Origin: Thermaerobacter marianensis DSM 12885
GTDB taxonomy: Bacteria; Bacillota; Sulfobacillia; Thermaerobacterales; Thermaerobacteraceae
NCBI RefSeq assembly: GCF_000184705.1
Contig: NC_014831.1
Span: 1,302,001-1,366,000, forward strand
Reading direction: 5' to 3'
Length of the DNA stretch: 64,000 nucleotides
The notes under the pieces were generated by a model, which worked only from the letters and a program-made list of their open reading frames with translations, was not told the origin of the DNA and did no database searches. A program made the translations under genes and the position numbers. Positions 26,410-34,872 of the stretch are shown one piece after another (within the stretch, counting starts at the first letter, position 1; each line of letters opens with the position of its first letter).

Positions 26410-27732
26410 CTAACGCCCGCCGCGGCCCAGGCGCGCCAGGCGCTGGGCCCGTTCCTGGGCCTCGCGTTCCACCCGCTCGATGTCGATGGTCAGCAGCTCG
26501 CCGCCGTCCACCAGCACCCTGCCGTGGACCAGGACGGTGTCCACGTCGGCCGCCTTGGCGGAATAGACCACCAGGCTGGTCAGGTCGTGGCGCGGCCAGA
26601 GATGGGGCGCCCGCAGGTCGAGGATCACGATGTCGGCCAGGTACCCCGGCGCCAGGCAGCCCAGGCGGTCGAAGCCCAGGGCCCGGGCCCCGCCCACCGT
26701 GGCCAGGCGCAGCACCTGCCAAGCCGGCAGGGCCGTGGCGTCGTACCGGCTGACCTTCTGCAGGTTGGCGGCCAGCCGCATCTCTTCGAAGAGGTCCAGG
26801 TGGTTGGTGCTGGCGGCGCCGTCGGAGGCCAGGCCCACCGTCACGCCGGCCGCCAGCAGCTCGGACACCGGCGCGATGCCGCTGGCCAGCTTGCAGTTGG
26901 AGATGGGGTTATGGGCGACCGCCACCCGGTTCTCCGCCAGGATGGCGATGTCGTCGGCGTCCAGGTGCACGCAGTGGGCCGCCAGGGTCTCATGCCGGAA
27001 CACGCCCAGGTCGGCGAAGTGGCGGATGGGGCTCTTGCCGTACTGGGCGCGGATCTGCTCGATCTCCGCCCGGGTCTCCGCCAGGTGGGTGTGGATGGGA
27101 CAGCCCAGGGCCTCCGCCGCCTCCAGCACCCGCGCCACGTAGGGCGGCGGGCAGGTGTAGGGGGCATGGGGCGCCAGGGCGCAGCGGATGCGGCCCTCCC
27201 CTGCTCCGTGGAAGTTCGCCACCAGTTCCTTGCCCTCGGCCAGGGCCCGGTCGGCGCCCGGCGCCACGCCGATCAGCCCGCGGGACAGGTGGGCGCGGAC
27301 GCCTGTCTCCAGCACCGCCTGGGCCACCCGGTCCATGAAGAAGTACATGTCGGCAAAGGTGGTGACGCCGGCCAGGAGGGACTCGGCGATGGCCAGCAGG
27401 GTTCCCCAATAGACGTCGTCACCGGTCAGGTGGGCTTCGGCGGGCCAGATGTGCTGCTCGAGCCACGGCATCAAGGGTACGTCGTCGGCATAGCCCCGCA
27501 AAAGGGACATGGCGTGGTGGGTGTGGGCGTTGACCAGGCCCGGCAGCACCGCCTTGTCGCGGGCGTCGATCCGCCGCGTCGGCTGCCAGGCGGGATCCAG
27601 CCCCTCCCTCGGGCCCGCGTAGACGATGCGCTCGCCTTCCACGGCCACCACGCCGTCTTCCACCACGTCGAAGGGGCCGTCGCCCTCACCGGCGAACACC
27701 CAGCCGCCTTCGATCAGAACCCGTGACGGCAT
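26410..27732 (-). CDS. mtaD: 5-methylthioadenosine / S-adenosylhomocysteine deaminase
   Basis: 440 residues; ATG 27732 with AAGGAGGA. Amidohydrolase fold with metal ligands in NAHTHHAM, HTHLAET, HCVHL and the Asp of SDGAASTNHLDLFEEM, the signature of MTA/SAH deaminases, which convert the adenine part to hypoxanthine. It is the last gene of a cluster with ahcY and an MTA phosphorylase, so it probably acts in clearing by-products of S-adenosylmethionine. Related guanine or cytosine deaminases are alternatives but context argues against them. Confidence 0.92.
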   Translation of the reverse strand: MPSRVLIEGGWVFAGEGDGPFDVVEDGVVAVEGERIVYAGPREGLDPAWQPTRRIDARDKAVLPGLVNAHTHHAMSLLRGYADDVPLMPWLEQHIWPAEAHLTGDDVYWGTLLAIAESLLAGVTTFADMYFFMDRVAQAVLETGVRAHLSRGLIGVAPGADRALAEGKELVANFHGAGEGRIRCALAPHAPYTCPPPYVARVLEAAEALGCPIHTHLAETRAEIEQIRAQYGKSPIRHFADLGVFRHETLAAHCVHLDADDIAILAENRVAVAHNPISNCKLASGIAPVSELLAAGVTVGLASDGAASTNHLDLFEEMRLAANLQKVSRYDATALPAWQVLRLATVGGARALGFDRLGCLAPGYLADIVILDLRAPHLWPRHDLTSLVVYSAKAADVDTVLVHGRVLVDGGELLTIDIERVEREAQERAQRLARLGRGGR

Positions 27733-27769
27733 CGCCCGCTCCTCCTTCCTGCGCGTTGCCGGCGGGACG

Positions 27770-29047
27770 TTAGGCGGTCCCTTCCTGCCAGCCGGCCAGG
27801 TAGGCCTCCTGTTCCGGCCGCAGCCGGTCGATGCGCACCCCGACGGCCTCCAGGCGCAGGGCCGCCACCTCCCGGTCCAGCTCCTCCGGCAGGGGGTGGA
27901 CGCCCGGCCCCAGCCGGTCCGCCTCCCGGTCCACCCATTCCAGGGCCAGCAGCTGCAGCCCGAAGGACAGGTCCATGATCTCGGCGGGGTGCCCGTCGCC
28001 TCCCGCCAGGTTGACCAGCCGCCCCTCGGCCAGCAGGTGCAGGCGCCGCCCGCCGGGCAGCACGTAGGTCCGCACCCCCGGCCGGCTCTCCTCCACCCGC
28101 TGGGCCATCGCCTCCAGGTCGGGCTTGGAGATCTCCACGTCGAAGTGGCCCGCGTTGGCCAGCAGGGCGCCGTCCTTCATCCGGCGGAAGTGTTCTCCCA
28201 CCAGCACGTCGCGGCAACCCGTGACGGTGACGAACACATCGCCGAGGGCCGCAGCCTCCTCGGACGGCATCACCTGGTGGCCGTCCATCAGCGCCTCGTT
28301 GGCGCGGATGGGGTCCACCTCGCAGACGATGACCCGCGCCCCCAGGCCGCGGGCCCGCTCGGCCACGCCCTTGCCGCACCAGCCGTAGCCGCAGACCACC
28401 ACGGTCTTGCCCGCCACCACCAGGTTGGTCAGCCGCATGATGCCGTCCCACACCGACTGGCCGGTGCCGTAGCGGTTGTCGAACCGGTTCTTCATCCGGG
28501 CGTGGTTGGTGGCCACCATGGGGAAGGCGAGCACGCCGTCCCGGGCCATGGCCCGCAGGCGCAGGACGCCGGTGGTGGTCTCCTCGGCGCCGCCGCGGAC
28601 GGCGCCCAGGCGCTCGCGCCGCCGGGTGTGCAGGTGGGTGACCAGATCGCCGCCGTCGTCCAGCACCAGGTGGGGGCCGAAGGTGACGGTGTCGTCGATG
28701 AAGGCGGTGTACTCCTCGGGGGTGGCGCCGTGCCAGGCGTAGACCGTGACGCCGGCCTCCGCCAGGGCGGCCGCCACGTCGTCCTGGGTCGACAGGGGGT
28801 TGGAGCCGCAGATGGCCACCTGGGCCCCGGCCCGGTGCAGGGCCAGGGCCATGCGGGCCGTCTTGGCCTCCAGGTGCAGGCAGATGGCGATGCGCCGTCC
28901 GGCCAGGCTTCCGCGCTCCACCAGCCGGCGCTCCAGGGCGGCCACCACCGGCATGCGCGCCTCGACCCAGCGGATCTTCTGCCAGCCCGCCGGCGCCCGG
29001 CCGGGATCGCGGATCCGGCTGGGGCTCGGGGAAGCGGGCGCCGTCAC
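27770..29047 (-). CDS. ahcY: Adenosylhomocysteinase
   Basis: 425 residues from GTG 29047, which overlaps the previous stop as GTGA and follows GGGGGAG. The NAD-binding segment is GYGWCGKGVAERARGLGA; substrate-binding features include LEAKTA, DDGGDL, EETTTGVLRL and NRYGTGQS. It splits S-adenosylhomocysteine into adenosine and homocysteine, keeping methyltransferases running. It is typical in length for the short bacterial type. It lies between the MTA phosphorylase and the MTA/SAH deaminase, so two routes of nucleoside-thioether disposal are encoded together. Confidence 0.95.
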   Translation of the reverse strand: MTAPASPSPSRIRDPGRAPAGWQKIRWVEARMPVVAALERRLVERGSLAGRRIAICLHLEAKTARMALALHRAGAQVAICGSNPLSTQDDVAAALAEAGVTVYAWHGATPEEYTAFIDDTVTFGPHLVLDDGGDLVTHLHTRRRERLGAVRGGAEETTTGVLRLRAMARDGVLAFPMVATNHARMKNRFDNRYGTGQSVWDGIMRLTNLVVAGKTVVVCGYGWCGKGVAERARGLGARVIVCEVDPIRANEALMDGHQVMPSEEAAALGDVFVTVTGCRDVLVGEHFRRMKDGALLANAGHFDVEISKPDLEAMAQRVEESRPGVRTYVLPGGRRLHLLAEGRLVNLAGGDGHPAEIMDLSFGLQLLALEWVDREADRLGPGVHPLPEELDREVAALRLEAVGVRIDRLRPEQEAYLAGWQEGTA

Positions 29048-30582
29048 GGCCGGGGCTCCCCCGTTCCCGGCGTGCCCTGGGACGCGGGGATCCGCAGGGG
29101 CGCCGGCGTGGCCGCACACGGGCATGCGGGCTCGGCGGCCAGCCTGGGCAGGGCCTCGAGGATCAGCCGCCGCAGGTTGGCGCCGTTGGCCGCCATGATC
29201 TCCAGCACTTCCTCGTGGGTCAGGGGTTGCCCCGCCATGCCGGCGGCGTAGTTGGTCACCATGGCGACGGTGGCGTAGCAGAGCCCCGCCTCCCGCGCCA
29301 GCACCACCTCGGGCACGCTGGTCATGCCGACCAGGTCGCCGCCCAGCCGCTCGAACATGCGGATCTCGGCCGGCGTCTCGAAGCGCGGTCCTTCGGTGCA
29401 CACGTACACGCCGCCGTTGGTGACGGGAAGGCCCAGCGCCTTCCCCGCTTCGGCCAGGCGGGCCCGGATCTCCGGGCAGTAAGGCTCGGTGACGTCGATG
29501 TGGACGACGCCCTCCTCACCGCCTTCGAAGAATGTCGAGATGCGGTTCTTCGTGAAGTCGAGGAACTGGTCGACCAGGACGAAATGCCCGGGCGCCAGGG
29601 CCTGGCGCAGGGAGCCGACGGCCGCCGTGGCGATGACCCGCTTCACCCCCAGGGCGGCCAGGGCGTAGACGTTGGCCCGGTAGTTGATCTTGTGGGGCGG
29701 AACCGTGTGCCCTGCGCCGTGCCGGGCCAGGAACACCACCTCGAGGCCGCGGAAGGTGCCGATGCGGACGGTGGCGCGGCCGTACGGCGTCACCACCGTC
29801 TCCTCCCGCACGTCCTCCAGGATCTCGGGGTCGTAGACGCCCGTTCCGCCGATGATGGCCAGTCGCAATGAACCGTTCCTCCCTTCGCCGCCCGGGGTGG
29901 CGGCGGCCGGACCGGAGGTGCCGGCGGGGGCCGCGGGGCCCGGGGCGGCTGCCGCAGCCGCGGCGCCCCCCTCTTGGTCCGGCGTGGATCCGGCGCCGGC
30001 CCGTTCTTCCGGTGGGGACGAACCGGCCCCCTGCGCCCCCGCCGCCGGCGCACCGGCCGGCGCCGCCGGCCCGCCGGCCGCCTCCGCCGCGGCCCCCGGC
30101 GGGTCCGCGGGCGGGAGCGGCCCGCCGCCCTCGCGGCGGATGGCGTCCACCAGCCGCTCCAGAGACCGCAGGAGGACGCGCCGGTCCACCGGGTCCAGGT
30201 GGGCCAGGACCCGCCCCAGGTAGGCACGCCGAGCCTCCAGCACCGCGTCCAGCAGTTCCCGTGCCCGCGGCAGCAGGCGCAGGCGGACGACCCGGCGGTC
30301 ACCGGGGTCCCGGACCCGCTGGACCAGCTGCTGGCGCTCCAGCCGGTCGACCAGGTCGGTGACGGTGCTGGACGCCAGGTACAGGTGCTGGCAGAGCTCC
30401 CCCATGGTCAAGTCGGGGTGGCGCGTCAGGACCAGCAGCGCGTCGAACTGGGGCGGCGTGATGTCGAACTGCCCCAGGATGGCGCGCCCGTGGTGCCGGA
30501 CCAGGGCGGCCACCGCCCGCAGGTGCTGCTCGGTGGCCGCCACCACGCGCCCGTCCCCTTGGACCTCGCTGCTCCGGATCAT
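29044..30582 (-). CDS. MarR-type regulator joined in frame to S-methyl-5'-thioadenosine phosphorylase
   Basis: One uninterrupted 512-codon frame from ATG 30582 (GGAGG, 6 bases). Residues 1-150 are a MarR winged-helix regulator (ASSTVTDLVDRLERQ recognition region, DPGDRRVV wing). Residues about 150-235 are an Ala/Gly/Pro linker. From about 238 it is MTA phosphorylase/PNP family: IIGGTGVYD, RHGAGHTVPPHKINYRAN, ATAAVGSLR, TEGPRFETPAEI, GMTSVPE. MTAP cleaves MTA to adenine and methylthioribose-1-phosphate. An internal AAGGGAGG and TTG (29868) would yield free MTAP of 274 residues, so the product may be a fusion, a separate enzyme, or both. Confidence 0.8.
   Translation of the reverse strand: MIRSSEVQGDGRVVAATEQHLRAVAALVRHHGRAILGQFDITPPQFDALLVLTRHPDLTMGELCQHLYLASSTVTDLVDRLERQQLVQRVRDPGDRRVVRLRLLPRARELLDAVLEARRAYLGRVLAHLDPVDRRVLLRSLERLVDAIRREGGGPLPPADPPGAAAEAAGGPAAPAGAPAAGAQGAGSSPPEERAGAGSTPDQEGGAAAAAAAPGPAAPAGTSGPAAATPGGEGRNGSLRLAIIGGTGVYDPEILEDVREETVVTPYGRATVRIGTFRGLEVVFLARHGAGHTVPPHKINYRANVYALAALGVKRVIATAAVGSLRQALAPGHFVLVDQFLDFTKNRISTFFEGGEEGVVHIDVTEPYCPEIRARLAEAGKALGLPVTNGGVYVCTEGPRFETPAEIRMFERLGGDLVGMTSVPEVVLAREAGLCYATVAMVTNYAAGMAGQPLTHEEVLEIMAANGANLRRLILEALPRLAAEPACPCAATPAPLRIPASQGTPGTGEPRP
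29868..29885 (-). promoter_or_regulatory. Internal ribosome site and TTG for the MTA phosphorylase part
   Basis: On the minus strand AAGGGAGG is followed by nine bases and TTG (29868-29866), exactly at the start of the enzyme domain (RLAIIGGTG). It is as good as other TTG starts in the window. Confidence 0.6.
30016..30028 (+). repeat. Dispersed 13-mer GGACGAACCGGCC, copy 3
   Basis: Within the linker between the MarR and phosphorylase domains, antisense to the gene (protein reads GAGSSP). Confidence 0.7.
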
Positions 30583-30621
30583 GGACGGCCTCCACCGCGT
30601 CCGGCCGCCACCAGGCCGGTT

Positions 30622-31077
30622 CTACCCGCGATCGTAGAGCCAGGCTTCCCTATGATTTTCCCAGTCGAGGAGCTCATCCTGCCGGAACCAGAGGGCGATC
30701 TCCTGCCGGGCGCTCTCGGGGGAGTCGCTGCCGTGGACCAGGTTGAAACCGATGTCGTTGGCCAGGTCGCCGCGGATGGTGCCCGGTGCGGCCTTGGCGC
30801 CGTCGGTCGGCCCCAGGAGGTTGCGGACCACGGCCACGGCCTCGCGGCCCTCCCAGACCATGGCGACCACCGGCGCGGAGGTGATGAAGCGGATCAGCCC
30901 CGGGAAGAAGGGCTTGCCTTCGTGGACGGCGTAGTGGCGGCGGGCCAGCTCCTCGCTGACCTGCAGCATCTTGAGCCCCACCAGCTTGAGGCCCTTGCGC
31001 TCCAGGCGCGCGATGATCTCGCCCACCAGCCCGCGCTGCACGCCGTCGGGCTTGACCATGACGAAGGTGCGCTCCAC
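30622..31077 (-). CDS. ndk: Nucleoside diphosphate kinase
   Basis: 151 residues from GTG 31077, eight or so bases after [27 protein letters not shown] opens the protein, and the phosphorylated histidine is in NLVHGSDS. It balances nucleoside triphosphate pools using ATP. The end is slightly extended relative to the 148-150 residues typical. It lies between speD and the MarR-MTAP gene on the same strand but is separated from speD by a terminator. Confidence 0.96.
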   Translation of the reverse strand: MERTFVMVKPDGVQRGLVGEIIARLERKGLKLVGLKMLQVSEELARRHYAVHEGKPFFPGLIRFITSAPVVAMVWEGREAVAVVRNLLGPTDGAKAAPGTIRGDLANDIGFNLVHGSDSPESARQEIALWFRQDELLDWENHREAWLYDRG

Positions 31078-31165
31078 AGGGACTCCTCCTTGCATGTTGT
31101 TTGCATTGCCTGGGTCCGGTTGCACGGCGTGGGTTCAGTCCCAGGTCCAGGCAGCGGGCCCGGGC

Positions 31166-31193
31166 AAAAAAAGAAGTGCGGGAAGCCCGCACT
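31166..31193 (-). terminator. Rho-independent terminator of speD
   Basis: AGTGCGGG (31175-31182) pairs with CCCGCACT (31186-31193) over a 3-base loop; on the minus strand the stem is followed by TC and seven T residues (31166-31172). It lies 35 bases after the speD stop: a textbook terminator. Confidence 0.92.
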
Positions 31194-31227
31194 CCTGCCG
31201 CCCCGTCCGGGGTCCGCCGGTCACCAG

Positions 31228-31632
31228 TCAACCGGCCGCGTCCCGGCGCAGGGCCACCGGCTGCAGCTTGGGACTGTCGTGCTCGTCCAGAATGCCGCGC
31301 TGCGTCTCCGTGGCCGCCACCCGGCCGGCCCGCAGGTGCTCGAAGATGTAGTGGCAGGCGTCCCACGGGTCCACATGGTCGCCGCAGGTGAAGACGTCAA
31401 CGGCGGCGTAGCCCAACTCCGGCCACGTGTGGATCGTCAGGTGGGACTCCGAGATGACCACGACCCCACTGACGCCCTGGGGGGCGAACTTGTGGAAGGC
31501 GACCTGACGAATCTCGGCCCCGGCGGCCAGCGCCGCCTCTACCATGATCGATTCCACCAGATTCACATCATCCAGCACCGCCGGGTCGCAATCGTAGGCC
31601 TCGGCCAAGATGTGCCGCCCAAGTGCCCGCAT
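31228..31632 (-). CDS. speD: S-adenosylmethionine decarboxylase proenzyme
   Basis: 134 residues from ATG 31632. The [12 protein letters not shown] segment contains the Glu-Ser processing site whose Ser becomes the pyruvoyl cofactor, and FTCGD holds the conserved active-site Cys. This is the short prokaryotic class, which makes decarboxylated SAM as aminopropyl donor for spermidine; MTA is the by-product, removed by the phosphorylase/deaminase cluster nearby. The ribosome site (AAGGGGGCG) is weak. A GTG 33 bases upstream is possible but would add residues before the usual N terminus. Confidence 0.95.
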   Translation of the reverse strand: MRALGRHILAEAYDCDPAVLDDVNLVESIMVEAALAAGAEIRQVAFHKFAPQGVSGVVVISESHLTIHTWPELGYAAVDVFTCGDHVDPWDACHYIFEHLRAGRVAATETQRGILDEHDSPKLQPVALRRDAAG

Positions 31633-31708
31633 GCGCCACGCCCCCTTTTCGTGACCGAGTTTCACAACCTTTCCGCCGCCTGACGGCGTCAGATTCGGGA
31701 ATCCCGGG

Positions 31709-34700
31709 TCACAAAAGCGGATTCCCCGGCCTGGTCCCGTGAGAACCAGGATTCATTGTAGCAACCTGCCCCGCCGTGTCAACAACATGGCCGCGGCGAT
31801 CTTCGCCGGTGCCGCCCGTTCCGGGGATCGCCCCAGGTGGCGGCGATTGTCGCGGCGCGTCGTTGTCGGCCGGCGGCGGTTGTTCCTGGGCATGGGGCGC
31901 GGATCCTCCCACCCCGCCGGCGACGGAAGGGCCGGTCCTGCCGGTGGAGGGCGCGCCGCCGGCGGGACCGGCCACCGCCTCGGGGAAGGCCGCGCTCCGC
32001 GCCGCCAGGGCGAGCAGCAGGGTGGCGCCGTACACCAGGGTGGTGGCCGCGGCCACGATGCCGCTATCGTTGAGGACCAGCGCGGCCAGGCTGCCCGCAG
32101 CCACCGCGGCCAGGCCGCGCACCGCCTCGGGCACCTGCCGCTCCAGCTGCCGGACCACCGCCGCGCGCCGGTAGATCACGAAGGCGTAGGCGAAGACCAG
32201 CATGACAAATAAGTAGCTCCAGTTGGTGTACCGCATCAGGCGGAGGTTCATGGTGACCTTGCGGGCGACCACGTCCAGCACCGCCCCGGGCCCCACGCCG
32301 CGCACCTGTTCCCAGGTGGTCATGACGTGGCTCGCGCCCGAACCCAGTTGCCGGTCCCACAGCCCCATGATCACGCCCGCCGCGGCCGGTGCGCCCAGAA
32401 GGAGGAACGCGGCCCCGACCCGCCAGCGGGCCCGCCGGCGGGCTGCCAGGGCCGCGGCCAGGGCCGGGCCGCAGGCGGCCACCGCCGCCGAGAGTGCCCC
32501 GCCGAAGTTGCCGCCGAGGCGCGGGTCGGCCAGGACCAGGGCGGCGGCGGCCAGCGCCAGGGGGACGCTCAGGGCCGGCTGCACCCGCCGGGGTCCAAGC
32601 AGCCCCGGGAGGCGGGGAGACGGACGGCGCGGCGCGCCGGTGGCGCCACCCGCTGCGCCGGACGGCGCCGGGCCCCCTGCCGGCTCGGGGGAAGCCGGGG
32701 ACGCGGAGGGAGGGGCCGCTTCCGATGGCCGGCACCGGCGGGCCTGGGCGTGCGCCCCCTCGACCGGCGACCGACCGCGGCGGGCTCCCGGTCCCGCCGC
32801 CGGCGCCGGTCGCCTGCGCCGCCGGGCTTCCGCCCAGGCGGCCGCCGCCACCGCGGTCGAGCCGATCAACACGCCCATGTACTCGTTGCCGATGCCGTAG
32901 TAGCGCGCCCCCCCGATGGGCGAATAACCGAAGGGCGTCAGCTGGGCCAGCCACCCGCCCGCCAGGGCGTCGGCCACCGTGACGGCCGCCGTCCACAGCC
33001 CCACGGCGCCGAAGGCGCCCACGATGCCGCCTGCCAGGCGCCGGGCGGCCGCCGCCAGGGCGATGGCCAGGCCGGCCGCCAGGACCACCGACGGCGTCCC
33101 CGACCACCAGACCCAGGCCGGCCCGGCCGGCCAGGCGGGAAGCAGCAGGTTGCCCAGCGGGAAGGCGGCCAGGGAGAGCAGAGCCCGCGGCCAGCGGCCC
33201 AGCCGCGGCCGGCGCCGCCAGAGATCGATCAGCGGCCCCGCGGTCAGCACCAGCCCCGCGCCGACGAACAGGCGGATGAAGGCCGCCCGGCGCTGGTAGT
33301 TGGCCACCAGCGCCGCGTTCAGCCGGTCCAGGGCATCCAGGGCGTCCAGGCCCGTCCCGCCGCCCTGCCGGGCGGGCACCACGCTCCACGGCCGCCCGAT
33401 CCACGCCGGGTGGGGCGGCGCCCCCAGGTGGGCGGCCACCATCGGCGCCACGTCGGTGTTGGCCACCACCCCCGCCCGCCGCGTGGACGGGCTGGTGAGC
33501 AGGCCCGCCCCCACCCCCCAGCTGACGGCGGGCAACAGGGTCTTGCCCTGGGGCCGGTCCGGGTCGGCGGGTGCGGGGTTGAGAAGCAGCAACCCGTCGC
33601 CGGGCCTCATGGCGGCGCGCATGGCGGCCAGAGCCCGGCCGAGTCGCCGGCCCGCGTCGAGCCGCGCGGCCTCCAGGACGTCGGCCGGCAGGGTGGGGGC
33701 CAGATCGTCCAACCGGCCCAGGTCACCGGCTTCGACGACGATCAGCGACGCCCACTGCCGGGCGGTCTGCCAGCCGTCCATCAAGACGCCCCAGTCCGTG
33801 CGCCAGCCGCCGGGGAAGGAGGGGTCCGGCTCCAGCCCGCGGTCGTCCACCAGGCCGAGGTCGATCCAGCCGCGCCCGTCGGCGGCCATCAAGGCGGCTC
33901 CCGGACGGCCCACGGCCCACGGGCCGGAGGGCAAGTCGGCATTGCCCAGCGCCGCTACCTTCAGGCCGGCCCGGTGGAGGGCGTCGGCCAGGGAACCCAG
34001 CGGTACGGGATGGTCCAGCTCCTCGTTGGCACGGCGCAGGGCCTGCCAGCCCCAGTGGACGGCCGGCGGCAAGGGGTGTCCCCGGGATCCAGGCGGGCCG
34101 AGCTCCCTGCCCTGCGTTGCGTCTGCATCGTGCGGCACCGGCCCGGCGCCAGATGGGCCCGTCCTCGGGGGAGCCGCGCCACCGGTGGCGCCCGCCATCG
34201 CCGGGGTGGCCACGGGCAGGGCGCCGGACGGCGGCCACCAGCGGTCGAACAAGCTGGCGGCCGTCCCCGGCTCCAGCACCTGGTCGCCCGCCAGCACCCA
34301 CCCGGCGGTGGGGCCGCTGACCGCCCGCGCTCCGGCACCCAGGGTGAGGTAGCCCGCTTCCCGCCCGTAGTAGCCGCCGGTATGGGTCGTCATGAGCGCC
34401 ACGGCGGCAGGCTCCAGGAGGGCACGCCAGGTGGGGTCGACGGCGGCCAGCCGGCGGAGCAGCTCCAGGTCCAGACCCGGGGCCGTCACCACCGTGACCG
34501 TGCGGCGAGCTGCGGGCGCGCCGGGCGGGGTGGCCGGGTCCACCCAGGGCCGCCCTTGCTCCAGCACGAGGCGGCCCGCTCCGCCCAGGGCCGTTTCCAA
34601 CCCGCGGGCGGTTGCCGCCGTGGCGAGAACCAGCAACAGGGCCACGGCGCCGACGGCCCGGGCCCGCCAGGCGGCGAATCCTGCCCGGCCAGGGGGGCGC

Positions 34701-34753
34701 GGCGCGACGCCCGCGGCCCGCCGTCCGTTGCGAGCACCGCCCGTGTCGGCCAT
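31709..34753 (-). CDS. Very large membrane protein with an alkaline-phosphatase-like extracellular region
   Basis: 1014 residues from ATG 34753 (GGAGG, 8 bases). One N-terminal membrane segment (about 30-50) is followed by some 430 soluble residues. Parts such as [19 protein letters not shown] and [13 protein letters not shown] resemble the alkaline-phosphatase/sulfatase fold as seen in envelope proteins. From about 500 onward come roughly nine to ten membrane segments, broken by a Pro/Ala/Ser-rich loop near 660-720. The conserved-looking stretch [20 protein letters not shown] faces a membrane segment. A transferase or phosphatase of envelope glycopolymers is possible; no function is proven. 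The neighbour is a glycosyltransferase. Confidence 0.6.
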   Translation of the reverse strand: MADTGGARNGRRAAGVAPRPPGRAGFAAWRARAVGAVALLLVLATAATARGLETALGGAGRLVLEQGRPWVDPATPPGAPAARRTVTVVTAPGLDLELLRRLAAVDPTWRALLEPAAVALMTTHTGGYYGREAGYLTLGAGARAVSGPTAGWVLAGDQVLEPGTAASLFDRWWPPSGALPVATPAMAGATGGAAPPRTGPSGAGPVPHDADATQGRELGPPGSRGHPLPPAVHWGWQALRRANEELDHPVPLGSLADALHRAGLKVAALGNADLPSGPWAVGRPGAALMAADGRGWIDLGLVDDRGLEPDPSFPGGWRTDWGVLMDGWQTARQWASLIVVEAGDLGRLDDLAPTLPADVLEAARLDAGRRLGRALAAMRAAMRPGDGLLLLNPAPADPDRPQGKTLLPAVSWGVGAGLLTSPSTRRAGVVANTDVAPMVAAHLGAPPHPAWIGRPWSVVPARQGGGTGLDALDALDRLNAALVANYQRRAAFIRLFVGAGLVLTAGPLIDLWRRRPRLGRWPRALLSLAAFPLGNLLLPAWPAGPAWVWWSGTPSVVLAAGLAIALAAAARRLAGGIVGAFGAVGLWTAAVTVADALAGGWLAQLTPFGYSPIGGARYYGIGNEYMGVLIGSTAVAAAAWAEARRRRRPAPAAGPGARRGRSPVEGAHAQARRCRPSEAAPPSASPASPEPAGGPAPSGAAGGATGAPRRPSPRLPGLLGPRRVQPALSVPLALAAAALVLADPRLGGNFGGALSAAVAACGPALAAALAARRRARWRVGAAFLLLGAPAAAGVIMGLWDRQLGSGASHVMTTWEQVRGVGPGAVLDVVARKVTMNLRLMRYTNWSYLFVMLVFAYAFVIYRRAAVVRQLERQVPEAVRGLAAVAAGSLAALVLNDSGIVAAATTLVYGATLLLALAARSAAFPEAVAGPAGGAPSTGRTGPSVAGGVGGSAPHAQEQPPPADNDAPRQSPPPGAIPGTGGTGEDRRGHVVDTAGQVATMNPGSHGTRPGNPLL

Positions 34754-34812
34754 CCCGTCGACCTCCGCAACCATCGCCGGCCTGCGCGCCGCGGGTACCT
34801 GGGCCGGTGGTG

Positions 34813-34852
34813 GGGGGCGCCGGTGCCGCCGGCGGGCGGCACCGGCGCCCCC
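34813..34852. repeat. 18-base perfect inverted repeat past the glycosyltransferase stop
   Basis: The arms 34813-34830 and 34835-34852 are perfect complements (core GCGCCGGTGCCGCC) with a 4-base loop, 20 bases after the glycosyltransferase stop. No T run follows on the minus strand. Confidence 0.7.
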
Positions 34853-34872
34853 GGCAGGCCGCAGCGGCGCCC

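Noticed and set aside
28441-28500. GAACCGG strings in ahcY and some other genes as members of the 13-mer family
   Set aside because: They share only six or seven bases and encode conserved residues (RFDNRYG in ahcY), so conservation of the protein explains them.
31633-31708. A second CRP-type site (TGTGA...TCACG) upstream of speD
   Set aside because: The spacer is 7 bases rather than 6 and the second half-site is imperfect; partial palindromes of this kind are common.
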